Position numbers and translations under genes: made by a program. Below, in pieces: positions 8,969-17,697 of a DNA stretch of 64,000 bases. The stretch is from Adlercreutzia equolifaciens (GTDB lineage: Bacteria; Actinomycetota; Coriobacteriia; Coriobacteriales; Eggerthellaceae), in assembly GCF_029076695.1 (NCBI RefSeq), contig NZ_JARFIK010000002.1, forward strand, positions 744,001 through 808,000, written 5' to 3'. Position 1 is the first letter of the stretch, and every line of letters starts with the position of its first letter. The notes below the pieces were generated by a model. It was not told where the DNA came from. It made no database searches and saw only the letters and a list, made by a program, of their open reading frames with translations.

Positions 8969-10183
8969 ATGTCTCTGCCTACTGAAAAGCCTTCGTTTGG
9001 TGTTCTTGATGACGTGAAAGTGGTGTTCGCGGCCATGGAGGAGGCTATTCCCCGCGCTTGCAACATCATGGCCGACTGGGGCGCCGACGTGACCTGGTTG
9101 GAGAACACCGGCTACGGCGACACCGTGCGCGACGCCAAGAACGCCGCTCAGGCCGAGCGCCGCAACTGCCGCTCCGTGGGTCTGAACCAGTTCACGCCCG
9201 AGGGCAAGGAGGTGCTGCTGAAGATGCTGAAGGACACCGACATCTTCTTCGAGTCCTCCAAGGGCGGCACCTGGGATCGCAAGGGCTTTACCGATGAGGA
9301 CATGTGGGCCGTGAACCCCAAGCTCATCATCGTGCACTGCTCCGGTTTCGGCAAGTTCGGCGACCCGGACCGCGTGAAGCGCCCCGCCTATGACGGCACC
9401 GTGGGCCCCTATGCCGGCTTCACCTGCCAGAACGGCACGCCCGAGCAGCCCATGATCACCATGCCCTACTCCGGCGACTACATCAACTCCTACCTGCTCA
9501 TCGCTGCCTCCCTGGCCGCGCTTCGCAAGGCCGAGCGCACCGGCGAGGGCGAGTCCATCGACTGGGCCATGTACGAGGGCATCATGTACATGAGCCAGTA
9601 CTACCTGGTGGACTTCTTGAACGAGGGCATCAAGTGGCCTCGCGCCGGCGCCCGCAACCAGAACCTGTGCGGCATCGGCGTGTACAAGTGCGCCGACGGC
9701 TTCATCGCGCTGAACCTCTTCGGCATTCGCCAGAACAAGTGGATCATCGAGGAGCTGGGCCTGGGCGATCAGTGGGGCACGCCGGAGCTGCCCGAGGACA
9801 CCGCCTCGCTGTGGCTGTCCATGCCCATCGCCGAGGAATTCGAGAAGCGCCTGGAGGCCTGGCTGGCCGAGCGCACCAAGACCGAGCTGGAGGACATTCT
9901 GGCCGAGCACGCCATCGCTGCTCAGAGCGTCTACGAGTTCGAGGACATGGTGGCCGATCCGCACATGGCCGCCCGCGGCAACTTCGTGGAGTGGGAGACC
10001 AAGGACGGCGAGACCTTCAAGGGCCTGTCGCCCATGCCCCGCTTCGAGCAGACGCCGGGCCAGATTTGGCGTCCCATGCCCGAGCACGGCGGCGACACCG
10101 TGGATGTGCTGACCAAGTTGGGCTACACCCGCGAGCAGATCGACCAGCTGGCTGCTGACGGCGTCGTGAAGGTTGCCGAGTAG
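8969..10183 (+). CDS. caiB: CaiB-like class III CoA-transferase
   Basis: The 404-residue protein aligns with E. coli CaiB (L-carnitine CoA-transferase), sharing VFAAMEEAIPRA-like N terminus, DTVR, the TDIFFESSKG block, GESIDWAMYE, and the C-terminal PGQIWRPMPEHG block. Asp170 in YSGDY matches the catalytic Asp that forms the acyl-aspartyl anhydride. The enzyme moves CoA from the product acyl-CoA to the incoming acid, sparing ATP. AAGAAAGGA lies upstream of the ATG. The CaiC-like ligase starts 31 bp later, so the two are co-transcribed, while the 252-bp gap and cruciform before it may separate its expression from the CaiA-like gene. Confidence 0.87.
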   Translation: MSLPTEKPSFGVLDDVKVVFAAMEEAIPRACNIMADWGADVTWLENTGYGDTVRDAKNAAQAERRNCRSVGLNQFTPEGKEVLLKMLKDTDIFFESSKGGTWDRKGFTDEDMWAVNPKLIIVHCSGFGKFGDPDRVKRPAYDGTVGPYAGFTCQNGTPEQPMITMPYSGDYINSYLLIAASLAALRKAERTGEGESIDWAMYEGIMYMSQYYLVDFLNEGIKWPRAGARNQNLCGIGVYKCADGFIALNLFGIRQNKWIIEELGLGDQWGTPELPEDTASLWLSMPIAEEFEKRLEAWLAERTKTELEDILAEHAIAAQSVYEFEDMVADPHMAARGNFVEWETKDGETFKGLSPMPRFEQTPGQIWRPMPEHGGDTVDVLTKLGYTREQIDQLAADGVVKVAE

Positions 10184-10213
10184 CTTCGGCGCGATTCAAG
10201 AGAGGAGGAGATC

Positions 10214-11809
10214 ATGGCCGATATCGTGGGCGACGACACCCTGCGCATCCTGTGGGAGCGCCTGCGGGCGGGACGCGGCGATGCGACGTTTCTGGAGTTC
10301 CAGAGTCGCGAGGGAGCAGTGAGCTGCTACACCTATCGCGCGTTCGACGACGAGATCAATCGTACGGCCAATCTCTTCCTTTCCTTGGGCGTTCAGGCTG
10401 GCGAGAGGGTGGCCGTGCAGATGCACACCTGCCCCGAGTTCATGCTGTGCCTGTTCGGCCTGGCGAAAATCGGCGCCGTGGCCGTGCCCATGAACGAGCA
10501 GTACAAGGCGGAGGAAGCCGCCTTCGTGCTGGAGCGCACGGGTGCCACTTGCGCGGTTGTGGAGGCGGAGTTCGCCGAGCTCTACGCCACGCTGGCAGCT
10601 ACCGAGCGCTATCTTCCCAAGGGGCTGCTCATTGCGCGCGCCCCGGAGGGAGTCGACGGCTGGCCGCCGGCCGCCCTCGAAAGGCTGCGGCAGGGAGGGG
10701 CCGTGCGCTGCTTTGACGGCGAACGCGCGGCCCAGCCGTCCCTGCTGACGGAGCTGAGGCCGCTCTCGTCCAACGATCCGGTCGAGATCATCTTCACCTC
10801 CGGCACCACCGCAGCGCCCAAAGGCGTGGTGCTGACTCACGCGAACCTGCTGTACTCCGGTGTGTACGGCTGCTGGGAGACGTCGCTGACGGCATCCGAC
10901 CGTCTGCTGACGACCATGCCGGCCTGCCATTCCAACTTCCAACTGGCGGCGCTCACGCCGGTGCTTGTGGCCGGCGCCACCCTCATTGTGGTGGAGAAAT
11001 ACAGCGCGAGCCGTTTCTGGCAGCAGGTGGTCAGCTACCGCGCCACCGTTACCCAATGCGTGGCCATGATGCTGCGCACGCTGCTCATGCAGCCCGTGGC
11101 CGTCAATGAGCGCAATCACTGCCTGCGCGAGGTGCTGTACTTCCTGTCGGTGACCGACGAGGAGAAAGAGGCGTTCGAAGAGCGTTTCGACGTGCGTCTT
11201 ATGAACACCTACGGGTCCACCGAATCGGTGTGCTGGGTGCTCACTGATCCGCCCGTCGGCCCTCGTCGCTGGCCCTCGGTGGGGCGTCCCGGCTTCGGCT
11301 ACGAGGTGCGCATCATGGGCGACGACGGCACCGAGGCGCCCGTGGGCGAAGCGGGGGAGATCCAGGTGAAAGGCGTGCGCGGACGCACCATTATGGCCGA
11401 GTACTTCAACGACCCGGAGGCCACGGCCCGCACCTTCACCGAGGACGGCTGGCTGCGCACGGGGGACCGCGGCTATCGCGACGCCGACGGATGGTTCTTC
11501 TTCGTGGACCGCAAGGCCAACATGATCAAGCGCGCCGGCGAGAACATTTCCACCACCGAGATCGAAAACGTACTCATGGAGCACCCGGCTATCGATGAGG
11601 CTGCGGTCATCGGCGTGGACGACCCCATTCGCGATCAGGCCGTCAAGGCGTTCGTACTGCCCGTGGCGGGGGCTTCCCTGGGCGTGGAGGACGTCCGCGG
11701 TTGGTGCGCCGACCGTCTGGCCGATTTCAAGGTGCCCTCGTTCGTGGAGTTCGTCGAGAAGTTCCCGCGCACCTGTTCCCTGAAGATCGAGAAGAAGCTG
11801 TTGCGCTAA
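10214..11809 (+). CDS. caiC: CaiC-like acyl-CoA ligase
   Basis: The 531-residue AMP-forming ligase is close to E. coli CaiC (crotonobetaine/carnitine-CoA ligase) throughout: the EINRTANLF, FGLAKIGA, YSAS-FW..V..YRATVT and GDRGYRDADGWFFFVDR blocks are shared. The P-loop is TSGTTAAPKG (195-204) and the adenylate motif TYGSTES. It probably primes the pathway by making the first CoA thioester with ATP. Near the C terminus the usual GK of the catalytic-lysine motif reads LK (CSLKIEKK), keeping the lysine. AGGAGGAG lies directly upstream and the next gene begins 19 bp after its stop. Confidence 0.87.
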   Translation: MADIVGDDTLRILWERLRAGRGDATFLEFQSREGAVSCYTYRAFDDEINRTANLFLSLGVQAGERVAVQMHTCPEFMLCLFGLAKIGAVAVPMNEQYKAEEAAFVLERTGATCAVVEAEFAELYATLAATERYLPKGLLIARAPEGVDGWPPAALERLRQGGAVRCFDGERAAQPSLLTELRPLSSNDPVEIIFTSGTTAAPKGVVLTHANLLYSGVYGCWETSLTASDRLLTTMPACHSNFQLAALTPVLVAGATLIVVEKYSASRFWQQVVSYRATVTQCVAMMLRTLLMQPVAVNERNHCLREVLYFLSVTDEEKEAFEERFDVRLMNTYGSTESVCWVLTDPPVGPRRWPSVGRPGFGYEVRIMGDDGTEAPVGEAGEIQVKGVRGRTIMAEYFNDPEATARTFTEDGWLRTGDRGYRDADGWFFFVDRKANMIKRAGENISTTEIENVLMEHPAIDEAAVIGVDDPIRDQAVKAFVLPVAGASLGVEDVRGWCADRLADFKVPSFVEFVEKFPRTCSLKIEKKLLR

Positions 11810-11828
11810 GCGCGAAGGAGGAGCATCG

Positions 11829-12701
11829 ATGGCTATCAGCACGGACATTGTGGGCAAGGAGTTTGGGCCCTTTGTGCGGGAGTACACCTTCCGTGATCTG
11901 GAGATTTGCGCGCTAGGCTGCAATGCGGCCTTCGACGGCGTCACCGATCTGCAGTACGTCAACGAGCACGACGCGGCCGCGCCGTCGCTCAAGGTACTGC
12001 CCATCTTCGGCGTGCCGCTGACCGTGCACGAGGAGATGACGCGCACGCTGGACTACGGCTACAACTACGACGGCTCGCTGCACTACGGCTTCGAGCTGCG
12101 GGTTCACGCTCCCTTCTTTATGAACGACCGCATCGAGACGTTCGTCACCCAGGATGCCCTCTACGACCGCGGCGAGGGCCGCGGCTGCCTGTCGAAGCAG
12201 ACGGGGCGCTCCTACCGTTCCGACGGCGTGCTGGTGTGCGAGACCGAAACCTGGGACGTGTGCATCTACGACGGCGGCTGGGGCGGCCCGAAGCCGCCGG
12301 CCGATCGGGTGGAGATGCCCGACGGGGCGCCCGATGCCGTGGTGCGCGAGACCATGGCGCTCAACATGCCGCTTATTTATCGCTTGATGGGCGACTGGCA
12401 TCAGCAGCATATCGACTTCGCCTACACCGAGCAGACGGGCCTGGCGCGGCCCATCGCCCACGGCGTGGCCCTGGGCGGGTTCTCCATGCGCCATGCCATC
12501 AGCGCGTTTTTTCCCGGCGAGCCCGAGCGGCTACGCCGCTTCAAGACGCGCATCACCTCGCCGGTGCTTCCCGGTACGACGTTGGAGACCCGGCTGTGGC
12601 GGGTAGGGGAGCACGAGGCGCGCTTCCAGCTGGTGGACGCCGATGCCGACGAGACTGGCGCCAAGCCGCATCTGAACTACGGCATCGTCGAGTGGGAGTA
12701 G
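11829..12701 (+). CDS. MaoC-like double-hotdog enoyl-CoA hydratase
   Basis: The 290-residue protein has a two-hotdog layout as in hydratase-2 (MFE-2 type) enzymes. The C-terminal hotdog contains GDWHQQHIDFAY followed by ARPIAHGVALGGFS, which keeps the Asp and His of the (R)-specific hydratase motif. It would hydrate a 2-enoyl-CoA to an (R)-3-hydroxyacyl-CoA or catalyse the reverse dehydration. AAGGAGGAG lies 8 nt before the ATG and it follows the CaiC-like gene closely. Its presence alongside a CaiD-like crotonase elsewhere in the module gives two unrelated hydratases, and E. coli cai operons lack it. Confidence 0.8.
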   Translation: MAISTDIVGKEFGPFVREYTFRDLEICALGCNAAFDGVTDLQYVNEHDAAAPSLKVLPIFGVPLTVHEEMTRTLDYGYNYDGSLHYGFELRVHAPFFMNDRIETFVTQDALYDRGEGRGCLSKQTGRSYRSDGVLVCETETWDVCIYDGGWGGPKPPADRVEMPDGAPDAVVRETMALNMPLIYRLMGDWHQQHIDFAYTEQTGLARPIAHGVALGGFSMRHAISAFFPGEPERLRRFKTRITSPVLPGTTLETRLWRVGEHEARFQLVDADADETGAKPHLNYGIVEWE

Positions 12702-12831
12702 GAAGCGGGGCGTACGCCTCCCGGCTCGAGAGCGCCTCGGCCTCCTCGGGCCTGATGGATCGCGCGGCGGAGCCTCTCCGCGCATTCGCAGACGACATTG
12801 CCGCGAAACGCTGGCAGAAAGGAGCATCTCC

Positions 12832-14247
12832 ATGGCCTCGAACGTGAAAGCGGCAACGCAGGTGGTGAGCCCCACGGTGAGCGAAGCGGGGGACTTGGCT
12901 TTGGAGCTGGGCGGGGAGGTGGCCCAACGGGTGAAGCGCACGGCGAAGAAGACTATGGACGACGTGGCCATGACGCCGTTTCTGCGCAAGATTACCTTCT
13001 TTTCCAGTGGCGGCGCCTTTTTGGACGGCTATGTGCTGTCGCTTATCGGCGTAGCGCTGACGCAGATTGTTCCCCAGTTCGGACTTTCGGATGCTTGGAG
13101 TGCCGCCATTGGCGCCTCAGTGCTGGTGGGCATCTTCGTGGGCACCATCGGGGGCGGGTATTTGACCGACCTTATTGGGCGCAAGAAGATGTTCATCATC
13201 GATTTGGTGGCCATTGGCTTGTTCTCGCTGCTCAGCGTGTTTTGCACAGAGCCGTGGCAGCTGGTGGCCGCGCGCTTTTTCATCGGGGTGTTCGTGGGGG
13301 CCGACTATCCCATTGCCACATCGCTCATTGCCGAGTTCACGCCCAAGAAGCACCGCTCCGTGTCCATGGGCATGGTGTCCGCGGCGTGGTATCTGGGCGC
13401 TACCGCGGCAGCGTTTGTGGGGTTCTTCCTGTTCAGCGTTGAAAACGGCTGGCAGTGGATGCTGGGCTCGGCGGTGGTGCCCTGCGTGATTTTGCTGGTA
13501 GGGCGCCACGACATTCCCGAGTCTCCGCTGTGGCTGCTGTCCAAGGGGCGCGTGCGCGAGTCCGAAGAGGTGGTGGAGCGCGTGTTCGGCGAAGGCGTGG
13601 TGCTCGAGCTTGAGGAGCCCGAGGCCAAGACAAGCATTCTGGCGGTCTTTCGCGGCGGCTATGGCAAGCGCATTGTCTTTCTGGGCATCCTCACGCTTTG
13701 CCAGGTGGTGCCCATGTACGCCATCTACACGTTCGGTCCCGATATTATGAGCGCGTTCGGCCTGGGCCAGGGCGATGATGCCATTCTGGGCGAGGCCGTC
13801 GTAAGCTTGTTCTTCCTGATCGGCACCATTCCGGCTATGTTCTGGCTGAACTCTTTGGGGCGTCGGCCGCTTTTGATCGGGTCGCTGGCCTTGATGGCGG
13901 CGGGCCTGGTGGTGCTGGGGCTGTTTCCCACGGCGCCGGTGTGGGTCATTGTGCTGGCCTTCGGCCTGTACGCGTTCTTCAGCGGCGGTCCGGGCATTTT
14001 GCAGTGGCTCTATCCCAACGAGCTGTTTCCCACGGAGGTGCGCGCCACGGCTGTCGGCGTGGCCATTGGCATCTCGCGCATCGGCACTATCGTGTCCACC
14101 TATGGCACCCCGCTGTTTTTGGCCACTTTCGGCGTTGGCCCCACGATGCTGGTGGCCGCTGGCCTGGTGTTACTGGGTTTGATCCTGTCGGCGATCATGG
14201 CCCCCGAGACCCGCGGTCAGTCTCTTGCCGAGGCAAGCCGATTGTAG
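12832..14247 (+). CDS. MFS transporter, metabolite:H+ symporter type
   Basis: The 471-residue protein starts with an unusually long cytoplasmic N terminus (about 50 residues) before TM1 (FFSSGGAFLDGYVLS). It has the MFS loop GYLTDLIGRKKMF between TM2 and TM3, RFFIGVFVGADYPI, and a matching second-half loop (LNSLGRRPLL), typical of the sugar-porter/aromatic-acid-symporter side of MFS. Twelve helices are predicted by eye. AGAAAGGAGC precedes the ATG. As the last gene of the CaiABC-like run it may import the acid or export the reduced product; the cluster thus has two MFS carriers and no BCCT carrier. Confidence 0.85.
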   Translation: MASNVKAATQVVSPTVSEAGDLALELGGEVAQRVKRTAKKTMDDVAMTPFLRKITFFSSGGAFLDGYVLSLIGVALTQIVPQFGLSDAWSAAIGASVLVGIFVGTIGGGYLTDLIGRKKMFIIDLVAIGLFSLLSVFCTEPWQLVAARFFIGVFVGADYPIATSLIAEFTPKKHRSVSMGMVSAAWYLGATAAAFVGFFLFSVENGWQWMLGSAVVPCVILLVGRHDIPESPLWLLSKGRVRESEEVVERVFGEGVVLELEEPEAKTSILAVFRGGYGKRIVFLGILTLCQVVPMYAIYTFGPDIMSAFGLGQGDDAILGEAVVSLFFLIGTIPAMFWLNSLGRRPLLIGSLALMAAGLVVLGLFPTAPVWVIVLAFGLYAFFSGGPGILQWLYPNELFPTEVRATAVGVAIGISRIGTIVSTYGTPLFLATFGVGPTMLVAAGLVLLGLILSAIMAPETRGQSLAEASRL

Positions 14248-14332
14248 GGGAAGTGGCGGCGGACCCGTAAAGCTGCAGGGGGGGGCGACCGCGGCGGCCC
14301 GGTGGAGCTGCGGGAGTTTCCAACGACCTGGA

Positions 14333-14594
14333 TGGTCAATTAAAGGGCGTTTTCCATCGAGCTCTTCAAAAGGCGCTGTTTCTGGTCAAATGGAGTGCGT
14401 TTTCCATCAATTCGTGGCCTTCCGTCGGGAGGCCGCTTTTTGCTTGGCTTTGTGACCAGGCGATACGGAGATCCTTCTTTTGCTTGATGGAAAACACCCC
14501 CTGATTTGCCACCCAATGAGCGGAAAACGCACTCCGATTGACCAAAAATCTCTTGTTGACACACCGACAATGGAAAACACCCTTCAATTGACCA
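14333..14594. repeat. Five copies of a 25-nt motif in two orientations
   Basis: Consensus is TGGTCAAT, then about nine variable purine-rich bases, then GTTTTCCAT. Plus-strand copies: 14333-14357 and 14383-14407. Minus-strand copies: 14487-14511, 14520-14544 and 14570-14594. The first and last are near-perfect inverses, as are the second and fourth, so the block is a nested palindrome of 262 bp. It lies between convergent genes, 86 bp after the MFS stop. Spacers are unequal and unrelated, unlike a CRISPR array. Confidence 0.8.
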
Positions 14595-14651
14595 CTTTCA
14601 GGAGGGGGCAGGCAAGGGCGCCCGGGAATCGAGGTGAGGAAGGAGGGCGGA

Positions 14652-14680
14652 AAGAAAGCCCCGCGGTGCGGGGCTTTCTT
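14652..14680. terminator. Bidirectional terminator
   Basis: A perfect stem AAGAAAGCCCCGC / GCGGGGCTTTCTT with loop GGT, ending in T-rich sequence on both strands, lies between the convergent MFS and CaiD-like genes. Confidence 0.85.
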
Positions 14681-14764
14681 GGCTGGAAGGTGTCAGATTT
14701 AGGTGCTTGGCTCGAGCCATGGGAGTCGGGGCTGGGTCAAACTAGGTCTCCGTTGAGTCAGGCC

Positions 14765-14915
14765 TGTGCCGAGCCAGGTCTCTGCCGAGCTCGTGCCAGC
14801 TAGAGTTCTGCAGATCCGAGCCTGTACCGGCTGGGGTTCTGCCGAACTGGGGCTAAGCTAGCCGGCTCCGTGCCGAGCCGGCTCTCTGCCGCGCTTCTGC
14901 GAGCCGTCGGTGCGA
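14765..14915. repeat. Degenerate tandem repeat
   Basis: About four imperfect units of roughly 30 nt share GTGCCGAGCC..CTCTGCCGAGC-like sequence (for example GAGCCAGGTCTCTGCCGAG and GAGCCGGCTCTCTGCCGCG). The tract lies directly downstream of the minus-strand CaiD-like gene. No coding potential is evident. Confidence 0.5.
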
Positions 14916-14918
14916 GAG

Positions 14919-15704
14919 TTAGCGGCCGGTCCAGTGGGGGGCGCGCTTCTCGACGAAAGCGGCCGGGCCCTCGATGCCGTCGTCGGTCTTCTCCAGGAAG
15001 CGGTAGGCGGCGTCGGAGAAGCGCATGGCGTCCTCCTCGGACATCTGGTCGGCGGCGTGCACGATGAACTTGGTCCACTTGAGGGCCAAAGGCGCGTTCT
15101 TCAGGCACTCCTCGGCCAGCTCGATGGCGCGGTCGAGCACTTCCTCGGCGGGCACCACGTAGTTGATGAGGCCGAGGGCCTTGGCCTCGGGAGCCTTGAT
15201 CTTCTTGCCGGTGAGCAGCAGCTCCATGCAGTCCTTGCGGTTGATGTCGCGAGCCAGGCGCACGATGCCGCCCGTAGAGGCGATGATGCCCAGACCCACC
15301 TCGGTGCAGCCGAACTTCGCGTTCTCGGCGGCCACCACCATGTCGCAGGACAGGGCGATCTCCATGCCGCCGCCGGCAGCCGAGCCGTTGCAGGCGCAGA
15401 TGACGGGCTTGGAGCACAGGCGCGCGGTCAGGCCGCCGAAGCCGTGCTCGGTAACGGTCTGGCATTCGCCGCCCTCGGAGAGCTCGGAGAGATCCTCGCC
15501 GGCGCAGAACACCTTGCCGGTGCCGGTGACGATGATGGCGCGCACGGCGGCATCGGTCTCGGCGTGGTTCATGATGTTCTCCATGGCAGCCGAGGTGACG
15601 CCGTTCAGGGCGTTAGCCACATCGGGGCGGTTGATGCGAATGATCAGCAGACCGTCCTCGCGCAGCTCGGATACGACGGTATCGGTACCAAAGTAATCAG
15701 TCAT
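14919..15704 (-). CDS. caiD: CaiD-like enoyl-CoA hydratase (crotonase family)
   Basis: The 261-residue crotonase resembles E. coli CaiD, which interconverts crotonobetainyl-CoA and L-carnitinyl-CoA. Both catalytic glutamates are present (Glu115 in GGGMEIALSCD and Glu135 in CTEVGLGI), with the same 20-residue spacing as CaiD, and the C terminus (GIEGPAAFVEKRAPHW) matches CaiD's ending. I chose the ATG at 15704 because AAGGAGGAA precedes it by 4-5 nt; the frame extends upstream without a ribosome site. It is divergent from fixABCX across a 296-bp region that holds the shared 18-bp motif, so both arms are probably co-regulated. Confidence 0.82.
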   Translation of the reverse strand: MTDYFGTDTVVSELREDGLLIIRINRPDVANALNGVTSAAMENIMNHAETDAAVRAIIVTGTGKVFCAGEDLSELSEGGECQTVTEHGFGGLTARLCSKPVICACNGSAAGGGMEIALSCDMVVAAENAKFGCTEVGLGIIASTGGIVRLARDINRKDCMELLLTGKKIKAPEAKALGLINYVVPAEEVLDRAIELAEECLKNAPLALKWTKFIVHAADQMSEEDAMRFSDAAYRFLEKTDDGIEGPAAFVEKRAPHWTGR

Positions 15705-15836
15705 GCGTTCCTCCTTATAGGGCGACCGTTCCTTCTTCGGTGCTCCTCTCGCACCGCTTCTTCGATAGTACGTGGACGATATTGACAGGGCATCACTAGT
15801 TGTTGCGTATCGGGTAAATCGCCAGGTAATAAGGGG

Positions 15837-15854
15837 TCGCACGTTTTTAAGTAG
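15837..15854. promoter_or_regulatory. Shared 18-bp motif between caiD-like gene and fixA
   Basis: Second copy of TCGCACGTTTTTAAGTAG (first at 4731-4748), in the divergent control region of the crotonase and fix genes. TTGACA at 15782-15787 lies nearby without a convincing -10 partner. Confidence 0.55.
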
Positions 15855-16000
15855 TGGGAGTTTCACGGGGTTTTGGCGATGACGGGGCGTCTTGGACGGC
15901 CGAAGATAGGGGCATCGAAGCGGCGTCGATGAGAGAGCGGCGCCCCTTCCAAGACCAAGGCTGTTTCATTCCGCGAAAGCAAGAAGAGAAAGGTGCGCAG

Positions 16001-16756
16001 ATGAACATTGTCGTTGCATTCAAGGTGGTGCCCGACGACCAGGACATCCAGGTTGGAGCCGACCGCTCCCTCGACTTCTCGAAGGCCAAGGGCATTGTGT
16101 CCGCCTACGACCTGAACGCCCTTGAGGCGGCTGCCCAGCTGGCTGCGGCCAACCCCGGCTCCACGGTGACGGCCCTGACCGTGGGCGACGCGTCCATCGA
16201 CGATGCGAAGCTGAAGAAGAATGTTCTGGCGCGCGGTGCGGATCAGCTGCGCATGGTGGCCGACGATGCTTGCGCCGGCTTGGATGCCCGTGCGACGGCT
16301 GCTGAACTGGCGGCGGTGCTGGGCAACATGGAGTGGGACGTGGTGATCTGCGGCGACGGCTCCGCCGATGATTACGCGCAGCAGGTAGACGTGCAGCTGG
16401 CCGCGGCCCTGGGCGTTCCTTCCGTCAATGCTGTTACGCGTCTTGAGGCCGCCGGCGACGGCCTGGATGTGGAGCGCACCCTTGAGGACGTTATCGAAGA
16501 GGTGGAGGTGCCCCTGCCCGCCGTGGTGGCTGTTTCTCCCGATGTGGCCGTGCCTCGCATCCCCGGCATGAAGGATATTCTGGCGGCCGGCAAGAAGCCC
16601 ATGGAGGTATCCGCGGCTCCGGTGGCTGCCCAGAGCAGCATCGAAGTAGTTTCCTGCGCCGCCCCCCAGCAGGCCGAGCGTGCCCAGAACGTGCTTGACG
16701 CTGCCGCCGATGGCGCCATCGAGCAGTTCGCCGCCGCCCTCAAGGCCGCGCTGTAA
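16001..16756 (+). CDS. fixA: Electron transfer flavoprotein beta-type subunit FixA
   Basis: The 251-residue protein is close to E. coli FixA: it shares VPDxQDI near the N terminus, SLDFSKA, YDLNA-EAA, CGDGS-D-YAQQV and LPAVVAVS. FixAB form an Etf-type heterodimer that carries electrons to the CaiA-type reductase and, with FixCX, is thought to couple NADH oxidation to ferredoxin or quinone reduction. The ATG at 16001 is preceded by AGAGAAAGG; in-frame starts further upstream lack a ribosome site. It begins a tight fixABCX operon. Confidence 0.93.
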   Translation: MNIVVAFKVVPDDQDIQVGADRSLDFSKAKGIVSAYDLNALEAAAQLAAANPGSTVTALTVGDASIDDAKLKKNVLARGADQLRMVADDACAGLDARATAAELAAVLGNMEWDVVICGDGSADDYAQQVDVQLAAALGVPSVNAVTRLEAAGDGLDVERTLEDVIEEVEVPLPAVVAVSPDVAVPRIPGMKDILAAGKKPMEVSAAPVAAQSSIEVVSCAAPQQAERAQNVLDAAADGAIEQFAAALKAAL

Positions 16757-16797
16757 TCCGATTCCCCCCGCATTCTCATAGAAAGGCTGAGTTGATT

Positions 16798-17682
16798 ATG
16801 AAAGCACTGGTTATTGCCGAGCATGGAGACGCCGCCCGCGAGCTGTGCGCCGGGGCCCGCACCCTGGCCGACGAGGTGGTGCTCGTTACCTTGGGGGAGA
16901 CTCCCGAGGGCGTATCCGACAAGACCGTCGTGGTGACGGTGCCCGAAGGTGCCGTGGCCGATGATGCCGCCGCAACTGTGGTTGCCGTTTTCGATGCCGA
17001 GCAGCCGCAGGTGGTGCTGGCCGAGCCCACGCGCCATGTGAAGTCCATCGTGGGTCGCGTGGCTGCCCACGCGGACGCCGCCGTCATCACCGATGCGAGC
17101 GCCATTACGGCCGACGGAGCCGAGAGCCTCTACTTCGGCGGTGTGGGCGAGCGCGTTCAGAAGGCCGTCGGCGCCGTGGCGTTCTACACGGCGGCCCCCG
17201 GCACCTTCGCCGAGGCGGTGCCCTCGGGTGCCGGCGTGGTGGAAGAGGCTGCCTGGGTGGCCCCTGCCAAGCCGCTGCGCCTGAAGTCCTCCCGTGTGCG
17301 CGAGAAGGGCGGCGCCGATCTGTTCAAGGCCGACGTGGTAGTGGCCGCCGGTCGCGGCTTCACCGAGGAGTCGCAGCTTGACTGGGCGCGCGATCTGGCC
17401 GACAAGCTGGGCGGCGGCCTGGCCTGCTCCCGTCCGCTGACCGAGGGCGTCGACTGGATGCCCCAGAGCACCTATGTGGGCGTGTCCGGCCTGATGCTTA
17501 CGCCGAAGGTGTACGTGGCCTGCGGTATTTCCGGCCAGATGCAGCACATGGTGGGCTGCAACCGCTCCGGCGCCGTGTTCGCCATCAACAAGGACAAGAA
17601 CGCCCCCGTCTTCAAGCAGTGCGACTACGGTCTGGTGGGCGACATTGCCGATGTGCTGCCGGCTCTGACGGCGGCTCTGTAG
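16798..17682 (+). CDS. fixB: Electron transfer flavoprotein alpha-type subunit FixB
   Basis: The 294-residue partner of FixA ends with the conserved Etf-alpha FAD-binding domain: VAAGRGF, LACSRPLTEG, GVSGLMLTPKVYVACGISGQ and FAINKDKNAPVF, the last blocks nearly identical to E. coli FixB. The AGG of GAAAGG sits 11 nt before the ATG at 16798; a TTG two codons upstream (16792) is an alternative start that would add only Met-Ile. Spacing to fixA is 41 bp and to fixC 15 bp, consistent with one transcript. Confidence 0.93.
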   Translation: MKALVIAEHGDAARELCAGARTLADEVVLVTLGETPEGVSDKTVVVTVPEGAVADDAAATVVAVFDAEQPQVVLAEPTRHVKSIVGRVAAHADAAVITDASAITADGAESLYFGGVGERVQKAVGAVAFYTAAPGTFAEAVPSGAGVVEEAAWVAPAKPLRLKSSRVREKGGADLFKADVVVAAGRGFTEESQLDWARDLADKLGGGLACSRPLTEGVDWMPQSTYVGVSGLMLTPKVYVACGISGQMQHMVGCNRSGAVFAINKDKNAPVFKQCDYGLVGDIADVLPALTAAL

Positions 17683-17697
17683 GAGAAGGAGAGACCC

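Noticed and set aside
4972-14247. A BCCT-family carnitine transporter (CaiT)
   Set aside because: Both carriers in the module show MFS loops and two-half topology; no BCCT protein is encoded in the window.
14340-14587. Small overlapping minus-strand open frames (73-76 codons) in the repeat block
   Set aside because: They are translations of the 25-nt repeats (recurrent MENAL-like strings), have no ribosome sites, and overlap each other.
14333-14594. CRISPR array
   Set aside because: The repeats occur in both orientations, with unequal spacers of 8 to 79 nt, and there are no cas genes.
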